NCBI RefSeq assembly: GCF_004138485.1
Contig: NZ_ML142848.1
Location: forward strand, 310,001 to 374,000
Direction: 5' to 3'
DNA length: 64,000 nucleotides
Source of the DNA: Peristeroidobacter soli
Lineage (GTDB): Bacteria > Pseudomonadota > Gammaproteobacteria > Steroidobacterales > Steroidobacteraceae
The notes beneath the pieces were generated by a model. The model had not been told where the DNA came from and made no database searches. It saw only the letters and a list, made by a program, of their open reading frames with translations. Below, in pieces: positions 19,592-26,648 of this stretch (its first letter is position 1; the number at the start of each line of letters is the position of its first letter). Made by a program: the position numbers and the translations under genes.

Positions 19592-20818
19592 ATGAAACTC
19601 CCTCCCCTGGCCGGTCGCCGGGTCATCGAGCTCGGCACCATGCTGGCCGCCCCGTTCGCCGCCCACATCCTTTCGCAGCTCGGCGCCGAGGTCATCAAGG
19701 TCGAACCGCCGACCGGCGATCCGACCCGCAGCCTGGTCCGTGGCGGCCCGAGCGGCACCTTCATTGCCTACAGTCACAGTAAGAAAAGCGTGTGCATCGA
19801 CCTGTCGAAACCCGAAGGTCATGCGGCGTTTTGCAAGTTGCTGAAGACGGCCGATGCCTTGGTCCACAACCTTTCTCCCAAGGCCGCTCGCAAGCTGAAG
19901 CTCACGCGCGAGGACTGTGAAGCCGTCAATCCGCAACTCGTCTATTGTCACATTCGCGGTTATGCCGCCGGGCCCCAGCAAGACGATCTCGCGTCCAATC
20001 CGGTGGCCGAAGCGTCCACCGGCGTCATGGAAGCGAACCGCATCAATGGACGACCGAGTCGCCTCGGCCCTTCGTATCACGATCAGTTCGCGGGTGCTTA
20101 TGCGGTCATCGGCATCCTCGCCTCGATGCTGAACTCACGCGAAAAGAACACCGCAGCCGAGCCTGTCGAAATCGGTTTGTATGAAACAGGACTGCACGTC
20201 GCCTCGCGCGATCTGGTGGGAATTCAGCTGAAAACCCAGCTTTTGGGCCGTCCCGAGCGCGAGCCTCATGGTGAATTCAGCATGCCTGGCTACGGCGCTT
20301 ATCAGACATCCGACCGGCGCTGGATTTATTTGCTGATGCTCACGGACGGTCATTGGTTGAAGTTCAGCCAGGCCATGGGCCTGCCCCCCGACGACTCCCT
20401 CGCCACGTTGCGTCAACGAAAAAAAGTGCGCGAACAAGTGGAGGACCTGGTGAAGTCCGCGATGGCCGCGCATACGTTCGACGCCGCCACTGCACGTTTG
20501 AAAGCCGCGGGCGTCGGCTTCACCGAAGTGTTGCCGCTCGAGCGCGTGCTCGATGCACCTCAAGCGCGTGAGCCAGGGAAACTGCGAGACGTTCCACTAC
20601 GAACGCTCGACTTCGCCGTTCCTGAGTTCCCTCGCTTGCACGCCGGCTCGGACGGTGTACCGACCCAACCGCCTCCCGAACTCGGCGCGCACACCGCCGA
20701 GCTGCTTGGCACCGCCGGTGTCACGCCAGAGGAATATCGATCGATGCTGAGCACCGGCGCCGTTCAAGAAGCGGCCCCGAATGCTTTCGCCTGGGCGCCC
20801 GTTCGCAACGAGCGCTGA
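19592..20818 (+). CDS. class III (CaiB/BaiF) CoA-transferase
   Basis: 408 residues. The N-terminal fold is canonical: RRVIELGTMLAAPFAAHILSQLGAEVIKVEPP and CIDLSKPEGHAAF. The catalytic Asp is D164 in SYHDQFAGAYAVIGI. It moves CoA between an acyl-CoA donor such as succinyl-CoA and a free carboxylic acid, activating the substrate. First gene of the plus-strand unit, transcribed from the promoter carrying the 20-base palindrome. One of three related CoA-transferases in 5 kb; sequences differ enough that they are not recent duplicates. Confidence 0.92.
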   Translation: MKLPPLAGRRVIELGTMLAAPFAAHILSQLGAEVIKVEPPTGDPTRSLVRGGPSGTFIAYSHSKKSVCIDLSKPEGHAAFCKLLKTADALVHNLSPKAARKLKLTREDCEAVNPQLVYCHIRGYAAGPQQDDLASNPVAEASTGVMEANRINGRPSRLGPSYHDQFAGAYAVIGILASMLNSREKNTAAEPVEIGLYETGLHVASRDLVGIQLKTQLLGRPEREPHGEFSMPGYGAYQTSDRRWIYLLMLTDGHWLKFSQAMGLPPDDSLATLRQRKKVREQVEDLVKSAMAAHTFDAATARLKAAGVGFTEVLPLERVLDAPQAREPGKLRDVPLRTLDFAVPEFPRLHAGSDGVPTQPPPELGAHTAELLGTAGVTPEEYRSMLSTGAVQEAAPNAFAWAPVRNER

Positions 20819-20888
20819 CCGGCGCTGCTCTCAGCCACCGTCCGATGCCGCTCCCGACGAGCAACAGTCGTTGACAGTGCCAGATAAA

Positions 20889-20900
20889 AGAATGCATTCT
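20889..20900. promoter_or_regulatory. AGAATGCATTCT palindrome, second copy
   Basis: Perfect 12-base palindrome, the same core as at 19540-19559, lying 25 bases upstream of the MaoC-like gene's TTG start. It suggests that this gene has its own promoter under the same regulator, although it follows the CoA-transferase by only 107 bases. Confidence 0.6.
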
Positions 20901-20925
20901 GCATTATCCATTCAGGAGACGATCT

Positions 20926-22137
20926 TTGAGTAATCCAGCCGCCACCTCCTCCGAAGTCGGTTCCGCGCCCGCCGAGGGCCGCATCACCGACCAGGCCATC
21001 GCCGATGCCAGGGCCATGATCGGCCTGCACCTGCGCCCCGAAGGTCCGTATCTCCAGGACGCCACCGCCGACACGTTGCGTAACTGGTGCAACGGCATCG
21101 GCGACTTGAACCCGCTGTATCGGGAGATCGGTTACGGCGCGTCGACTCGCTACGGCTCGATGCTCGCGCATCCCATGTTCCCGATGGCCTTCGGTTGGTT
21201 GGGACGCACGCGCTGGGGTCTGCCCGGCGTGCACGGCTTCTACGCCGGCAACGACTGGGAACTGTTTCGTCACGTGCGTCCGGGCGATCGCATCACCGCC
21301 ATCGAACGCGTCGTCGGCGTGGAGGAGAAGCAGAGCAAGTTCTCCGGTCGACTGGTCCTGCAGTACGTCGAAGCCTGCTACTACAACCAGCGCAGCGAAC
21401 TGGTTGCTCGCGCCTTGGGCACCTGCACGCGTCATGAGCGCAAAGCCGCGCGCGACACCGGCAAGTACAAAGATATCGAGCAGTATCAATACACCGACGA
21501 GCAACATGATCGCATCGATCAGATGGTGCTCGACGAGCCCAAGAACATTCGCGGCTCCGCCGTTCGCTACTGGGAAGATGTGAAGGAAGGCGAAGAACTG
21601 CCGAGCATCGCGCGTGGCCCGCTGTCACTCATGGATACGATGGGATTCCTGGTCGGTTGCGGTCGTGGTCATACGCACGGCGTGGTGCTGCAAGCGGCGG
21701 TCAAACATCCCGGCCACTTCTTCCGCAATCCCGAGGCTGGCGGTGGCGTCGAGTACACCGGCATCGGCCATCATCGCGAATCGGTGGCGAAAGAAGTCGG
21801 CGTGCCGGGCACCTACGACTACGGCCCGCAGCGCTCTTCGTGGATGTGCTCCCTCATCACCAACTGGATGGGCGACGCCGGCATCCTCAAGCGAGTGCGC
21901 AGTGAAATGCGCCGTTTCAACATCGTCGGCGACACGACCTTCTGCAAAGGCAAGGTCGTCCGCAAGTACGTGAAGGACAGGACCGCGTTGGTCGACATCG
22001 AGATCGCCGCCGAAAATCAGCGCGGCGAAGTGACGACGCCGGGTCTGGCGACCGTTGCCCTGCCCTCGCGCGACGTGAAGTTGCCGGCATTCATCGACGG
22101 CTCGGGCGTCGATCTCGAGTTGCCGCTGATTCGTTAA
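20926..22137 (+). CDS. MaoC-like double-hotdog dehydratase/hydratase
   Basis: 403 residues. I accept the TTG start because CAGGAG lies 7 to 8 bases before it and no better codon is near. The N-terminal hotdog has WCNGIGDLNPLYREIGYG, a MaoC-type substrate motif, and the C-terminal half a second hotdog-like domain with VKEGEELPSIARGPLS. Such proteins hydrate enoyl-CoA esters, often branched or dicarboxylic. The protein probably works on the CoA ester formed by the neighbouring CoA-transferases. The substrate is not known. Confidence 0.85.
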   Translation: MSNPAATSSEVGSAPAEGRITDQAIADARAMIGLHLRPEGPYLQDATADTLRNWCNGIGDLNPLYREIGYGASTRYGSMLAHPMFPMAFGWLGRTRWGLPGVHGFYAGNDWELFRHVRPGDRITAIERVVGVEEKQSKFSGRLVLQYVEACYYNQRSELVARALGTCTRHERKAARDTGKYKDIEQYQYTDEQHDRIDQMVLDEPKNIRGSAVRYWEDVKEGEELPSIARGPLSLMDTMGFLVGCGRGHTHGVVLQAAVKHPGHFFRNPEAGGGVEYTGIGHHRESVAKEVGVPGTYDYGPQRSSWMCSLITNWMGDAGILKRVRSEMRRFNIVGDTTFCKGKVVRKYVKDRTALVDIEIAAENQRGEVTTPGLATVALPSRDVKLPAFIDGSGVDLELPLIR

Positions 22138-22160
22138 CCGAGCCGCTGCAGAGGCATCAC

Positions 22161-23306
22161 GTGATCAATGGATTGCCACTCGCGGGTTGTCGCGTCGTCG
22201 AGAACTCACGCTCTGTCGCGGCGGCTTATGCAGGTCGCCTGCTCGCCGCGATGGGCGCCACTGTGGTGATGCTCGAACCGAAGGAGGGGTCGCCGTTACG
22301 GACGGCCCCTCCTTTGGTCAAGGACGGCGGGCCCAGTGCATTGTTTGGATTCCTGGCGCCCAACAAACGCAGTCTCACCTGCGATCTGCTTTCACCGGAA
22401 GGTCAAAGCGTGCTTGCCGGCGTTCTCGAGAACGCGGACATCCTGATCGACGACACGCCGGTCCACGACCGCGCGGCCCGCAAGCTCGATCCGGAAGCCA
22501 TCGCCAGATACTTCCCCAAGCTCATTCATGTGAGCGTGCTGCCCTTTGGCGCGAGCGGCCCCAAGGCCGATTGGGACGGCGAGGAAGTGAATCTGCTGCA
22601 TGCCGGCGGCGAAGGCTTTCTGTTGCCGAACGGCTTGTCGCACGAGCGTTTTCCGGATCGGCCGCCGCTGAAAATCTACGGCCATTTCGCTCAGTATCAA
22701 GGCGGCTGCATGGCGGCGTTTTCCGCGCTGTCGGCGTGGTGGTCGGTCGCGGAGGCCGGCGGCCAATATGTGGATGTATCGGTACAGGACGCGGTGCTCT
22801 CGGTGGGCGCGTTCGCATTACAACGATTGGGAGACGGTTCGCTGGAACACCGAAGCACCCGACGCTTCCGCTATGGCGGCGTCTTCGAAGCTCAAGACGG
22901 CTTTGTCGAATTGCTCACGTTGGAAGATCGCCAGTGGCAGGCGCTGGTGGAGCTTCAGGATCGCCCCGAATGGGCGCGCGATCCGGCGCTGCTCGATCCG
23001 TTGGAACGCAGCCGGCGCGGCGATGAGATCAATGCTCACATTCGCGAATGGATGAGCCGACATCACGTCGACGACATCGTCCACCGCGCTCAACAGTTGG
23101 GTGTGCCTGCCGCGAAGTACCGCACACCCGCGGATGTCATCAACGGCGAGCACGAGCGCTTCCGTGGCCTGTTCGCACCATTGGCCATTAATGGAAATGA
23201 ACAAGCCGAAGTCATGGTCGCGCCCTTCCAATTCCGCGCCACGCCGCTGCAAGTCAGCCAGCGTCTGCCGGAATTGGGCGAGATGAATCGGGAGCTGACT
23301 CGATGA
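22161..23306 (+). CDS. class III CoA-transferase homologue without the catalytic Asp
   Basis: 381 residues, GTG start. The family N-terminus is present (AGCRVVENSRSVAAAYAGRLL, CDLLSPEGQSV) as is the C-terminal region. At the active-site position, where the family has D-x-x-x-G, this protein reads GHFAQYQGGCMAAF, so the Asp that forms the acyl-anhydride is replaced. Heteromeric class III CoA-transferases have one subunit lacking this residue, so I infer that it pairs with the next gene product, which overlaps it by 4 bases and retains the Asp. Confidence 0.88.
   Translation: MINGLPLAGCRVVENSRSVAAAYAGRLLAAMGATVVMLEPKEGSPLRTAPPLVKDGGPSALFGFLAPNKRSLTCDLLSPEGQSVLAGVLENADILIDDTPVHDRAARKLDPEAIARYFPKLIHVSVLPFGASGPKADWDGEEVNLLHAGGEGFLLPNGLSHERFPDRPPLKIYGHFAQYQGGCMAAFSALSAWWSVAEAGGQYVDVSVQDAVLSVGAFALQRLGDGSLEHRSTRRFRYGGVFEAQDGFVELLTLEDRQWQALVELQDRPEWARDPALLDPLERSRRGDEINAHIREWMSRHHVDDIVHRAQQLGVPAAKYRTPADVINGEHERFRGLFAPLAINGNEQAEVMVAPFQFRATPLQVSQRLPELGEMNRELTR
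22278..22317. repeat. strong inverted repeat inside a coding region
   Basis: Arms CCGAAGGAGGGG and CCCCTCCTTTGG pair over 12 positions (one G-U) around a 16-base loop that itself holds CCG/CGG. It lies about 120 bases into the CoA-transferase gene at 22161. It could form a stable mRNA hairpin; no U-tract follows, so it is not a standard terminator. Confidence 0.5.
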
Positions 23307-24499
23307 CGGCTCCCCTGCGCGGCGTACGAATCGCCGACTTCACGATTCATGCGGCCGGCCCCTTCTGCACCCAACTGCTCGGCCAGCTCGGCGCCGAATG
23401 CATCAAGATCGAAAGCAAGACCCGGCCAGACGCGTTTCGCAAACCGCATGCCGTTTACGGACGAATGACGGCCGCTACGTTCGACCAGGTGTCCGTCAAC
23501 AAGCTGTCGGTACGACTCAATCTGAAACATCCGGAAGCGGTGGTGCTGGCAAAGCGCCTCGTGGCCATCTCGGACATCACCGCCGAAAGCTTTCGCGCCG
23601 GTGTGATGAAACGCCTGGGCCTCGGCTTCGAAGAACTATGCAAAGTGAAGTCCGACGTCATTCTGTTGTCGCTGTCGTCGTGCGGGCAAAGCGGCCCGGA
23701 CTCGCACTTCGCCGGTTACGCGCCGTTGTTTGGCGCCTGGGGTGGACTGGGCTGGATGAGCGGCTACAGCGACGGCCCCCCGGTCGAGATGCGCCACGTG
23801 ATGGATCATTCCGCCGGGCTCCATGCCGCCGCGGCAACCATGGCCGCGCTTCATCAACGCCGCCTTACCGGGAAAGCACAACACGTCGACGTGGCCGCGA
23901 GAGAAGTTGCTTCGGCGATGATCGGCGACGCGCTGGTACTGGCCAGTTTGGGCATCGAACCGGCCCGGCCAGGAAATAGTCACATGTCGATGGCTCCGCA
24001 CGGTGTGTACCCCACGCGCGAACCGGACCGCTGGCTGACACTCGCCGTTCGCGGCGACCGGGAATGGCAGGCACTGGTACGTGAGTTGGAACAACCCGCG
24101 GCCGCCGTCGATTCCCGGTTCTCCACTGCCGAGGCTCGCGTGCGCCATTCCGCCGAACTCGATGTCCTGCTTGCAAAATGGCTGGCAAACGCCAGCGCCG
24201 ACAGCATGGCCGAACGGCTGCAACGCGCCGGCGTCTGCGCCCATGTTTCCTGGAACACAGCGGACATCGCACGCGATCCACATTTGCGAGAACGCGGTGT
24301 GACTCGTGAAGTCAGCGGCCCCGATATTCCGACTCGCGTCGCCGTCGGCGCGCCCGTACGATTTTCCAAGACCACCGATGTTGGCATCCGCCGCTTGACG
24401 CCGGCCCTGGGGCAGGATGAAGACTATGTCTTCGGCGAGTTGCTCGGTCTGAGCTCGGCCCAGCGCGCCGACCTCGAACGGCGCGAAGTCATTCTTTAA
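23303..24499 (+). CDS. class III CoA-transferase
   Basis: 398 residues; ATG overlaps the preceding stop as ATGA. N-terminal motif VRIADFTIHAAGPFCTQLLGQLGAECIKIESK and the catalytic region RHVMDHSAGLHAAAATMAAL, with Asp in the expected place. It transfers CoA to a carboxylate substrate. The tight coupling with the Asp-less homologue upstream suggests a hetero-oligomeric enzyme, in the manner of succinyl-CoA:benzylsuccinate CoA-transferase; this is inference from arrangement and residues. Confidence 0.9.
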   Translation: MTAPLRGVRIADFTIHAAGPFCTQLLGQLGAECIKIESKTRPDAFRKPHAVYGRMTAATFDQVSVNKLSVRLNLKHPEAVVLAKRLVAISDITAESFRAGVMKRLGLGFEELCKVKSDVILLSLSSCGQSGPDSHFAGYAPLFGAWGGLGWMSGYSDGPPVEMRHVMDHSAGLHAAAATMAALHQRRLTGKAQHVDVAAREVASAMIGDALVLASLGIEPARPGNSHMSMAPHGVYPTREPDRWLTLAVRGDREWQALVRELEQPAAAVDSRFSTAEARVRHSAELDVLLAKWLANASADSMAERLQRAGVCAHVSWNTADIARDPHLRERGVTREVSGPDIPTRVAVGAPVRFSKTTDVGIRRLTPALGQDEDYVFGELLGLSSAQRADLERREVIL

Positions 24500-24514
24500 C
24501 TGAGGGATTGCCAA

Positions 24515-25093
24515 GTGAGCAGCATCTATCTCGTGCTCGACATGATGAACGACCTGGTGCACGCCGACGGCCCGAACGGCAAGGCGGCGTATGGCGAGCA
24601 GGTGCGCGCGCGCCGGATCATCGAGAACACCCGTCGTGCAATCGACAAGGCCCGCGCCGCCAACCTGCCCATCGGCTTCGTCCGCGTCGGTTTTTCACCG
24701 GACTATCGGGAATGCCCGACCCACTCGCCGATCTTCTCCGGCGCCCGCAAGAACGGCGTGTTCAAGCTGGGCACCTGGGGCACGCAAACCCACCCCGAGC
24801 TGGGCCAGCAGGCCGGCGACTTCGACATCGTCAAGCATCGCGTGAGCCCGTTCTACGGCACCAACCTTGAGGTGATCCTGCGCACCCACGGCGTGCGTCG
24901 CATCTACTGCTCGGGCATTTCGACCAACGCCGTGGTGCAGGCGGCGGTCCGCGAAGGTCATGACCGCGACTATGAAATGGTCGTACTCGAGGACGCCTGC
25001 TGCGGCCTGTCGACGGAAGAGCACGAAGGCGCCATCAAGTCCTTCCAGCGGTTCTGCAAGCTGTCCTCCTCCACGGAGGTCGCGTTCGAATAG
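24515..25093 (+). CDS. isochorismatase-fold cysteine hydrolase homologue lacking the catalytic Cys
   Basis: 192 residues, GTG start. The isochorismatase fold is clear: VLDMMNDLV with Asp9, and Lys107 in DIVKHRVSPFYGT. The third member of the usual Asp-Lys-Cys triad should lie in the segment YCSGISTNAVVQAAVREG, but the position normally Cys is Val140. Cysteine-based amidohydrolysis is therefore improbable. True isochorismatases that lack the Cys hydrolyse a vinyl ether, so an ether or ester hydrolase role remains possible. Follows the CoA-transferase by 15 bases. Confidence 0.85.
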   Translation: MSSIYLVLDMMNDLVHADGPNGKAAYGEQVRARRIIENTRRAIDKARAANLPIGFVRVGFSPDYRECPTHSPIFSGARKNGVFKLGTWGTQTHPELGQQAGDFDIVKHRVSPFYGTNLEVILRTHGVRRIYCSGISTNAVVQAAVREGHDRDYEMVVLEDACCGLSTEEHEGAIKSFQRFCKLSSSTEVAFE

Positions 25094-25115
25094 GCCCCAG
25101 GTATACTGCGGCCCC

Positions 25116-25745
25116 ATGGACTTTCGAACCAAAGAGGAACGAGTCGCGGACTTCCTGCGGGAGGGCATCATTTCCGGAATGTTCCCCCGCGGCTCGCGAC
25201 TCAAACAGGCCGAGATCGCCGAGCGCCTCCAGCTGAGCATCACGCCGGTTCGCGAGGCGTTGAAGCTGCTGGAAGCCGAAGGCTATGTGACGGGCGATTC
25301 CCATCGGGGCGCCTCGGTCGTGCCATTCGACGAAGCCGCCTCCGAGGAAGTTCTGGAGCTGCGGCTACTGCTCGAATCGAGGCTCATCCGGCGCACCGCC
25401 GAGAAAGTCACGGCGCAGGACCTGACCGAGCTGCGCGCGCTGGCCAAGGAATTCGAAGAAGCGTTCGCGCGTGGCGATCGGCCCGCGGCCAGAGGCGTGA
25501 ACTATCGCTTCCACCGTCGGCTCTACGACGTGGCGCAGATGCCCCAGACCCTGCATTTCGTGCAGATTCTATGGGCCCGTTACCCGTTCGATCTGATCAA
25601 CGCCGTGCAAGGTCGGGGCGACGAAGCCGCTAAAGAACACGATGAAATTCTGCAGGCCCTGATCGACGGGGATGCCTCGGCCGCCGTGCTCGCCATGCGC
25701 AAGCACATCGAATCCGGCTTCGGCGTCCTGAAGAAGTCGCCCTAA
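25116..25745 (+). CDS. GntR-family transcriptional regulator, FCD subfamily
   Basis: 209 residues from MDFRTKEERVADFLREG; the longer open frame overlaps the previous gene and lacks homology. The wHTH reads SRLKQAEIAERLQLSITPVREALKLLEAEGYV, then FCD helices with NYRFHRRLYDVA and EHDEILQAL. It is the last gene of the plus-strand CoA-pathway unit and overlaps the convergent lyase gene by 4 bases. It is the best local candidate to bind the AGAATGCATTCT palindromes. The effector would be a pathway acid or CoA ester. Confidence 0.9.
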   Translation: MDFRTKEERVADFLREGIISGMFPRGSRLKQAEIAERLQLSITPVREALKLLEAEGYVTGDSHRGASVVPFDEAASEEVLELRLLLESRLIRRTAEKVTAQDLTELRALAKEFEEAFARGDRPAARGVNYRFHRRLYDVAQMPQTLHFVQILWARYPFDLINAVQGRGDEAAKEHDEILQALIDGDASAAVLAMRKHIESGFGVLKKSP

Positions 25746-26599
25746 CGACGCCCCGCCTGTAACGTGCGATTGGCCTGCAGAACGATCGCATAGTCGATCA
25801 TCGCCCCGTCCAGCACGAACGCCGCCGAGCCCCGCGCCTCGGCCTCACGAAATGCATCGACGACGCGCTGTGCCCGGGCGATCTCTTGCTCCGTTGGAGA
25901 AAACGCGCGGTTGATCGGCTCGACATGATCCGGATGAATGCACAGCTTGCCCTGGAATCCCAAGGTGCGTGCCCATCGCAGCGAATTGCCAAAACCTTCC
26001 TCGTCCTTGGTATTCAGCCAGGCCAGATCGATCGGCGGCTCGATCCCCGCCGTCCGCGCAGCCAGCACCAGCGAGCTGCGAAATGCGATGAGCTCGATTT
26101 CTTCACGGGACCAGCGCACGCCCAGGTCCGCCGTGAAATCACCCGCACCAAACGCGAATCGCTTCACGCGAGCAGCGGCACGAGAAATTGCTTCGGCATG
26201 CGACACGCCCGCGGCAGTCTCGATCAAGGGAATCAGATCGACCGAGCCCTGCGCCAGCCCGCGCTCACGTTCCAATTGTGAGATGAGCCAGTCGGCGATC
26301 TTGATTTGATCCGGCGAATCGACCTTGGTCAGCACGATGCCGTCGACGCCCTTCTGTACGACCGCGCACAGATCGCCGTAGCCGAACTCAGTGGACAATG
26401 CGTTGGTACGAACGTAACCGAGCGCGGCACGCGGCTTCTGCAGTGCTGCGACTACAGCGCCGCGTGCGGCGACTTTCTCGGCGACGGGACAGGCGTCTTC
26501 CAGATCGAGAATGACCACGTCCGCGGGCAACGTGAACGCCTTCTCGATGCGACGGGCATGATTTCCAGGCGCGAACAACAGCGAACGTAACAGCTTCAT
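25742..26599 (-). CDS. HpcH/HpaI (CitE-like) aldolase, acyl-CoA lyase
   Basis: 285 residues. Starts MKLLRSLLFAPGNHARRIEKA, the CitE signature, with the Mg ligand region LDLEDACP (residues 31-38), IPLIETAAGV and GKLCIHPDHVEPIN near the C-terminus. These enzymes cleave malyl-, citramalyl- or citryl-CoA type esters to acetyl-CoA and a keto acid. Together with class III CoA-transferases and the two hydratases this gives the transferase-hydratase-lyase trio known for itaconate breakdown. It is transcribed convergently to the regulator. Confidence 0.9.
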   Translation of the reverse strand: MKLLRSLLFAPGNHARRIEKAFTLPADVVILDLEDACPVAEKVAARGAVVAALQKPRAALGYVRTNALSTEFGYGDLCAVVQKGVDGIVLTKVDSPDQIKIADWLISQLERERGLAQGSVDLIPLIETAAGVSHAEAISRAAARVKRFAFGAGDFTADLGVRWSREEIELIAFRSSLVLAARTAGIEPPIDLAWLNTKDEEGFGNSLRWARTLGFQGKLCIHPDHVEPINRAFSPTEQEIARAQRVVDAFREAEARGSAAFVLDGAMIDYAIVLQANRTLQAGRR

Positions 26600-26648
26600 G
26601 ACTCAGCATGGCACATCGCCGGCGCGTGACTCTTGACGTGAAGCGACG

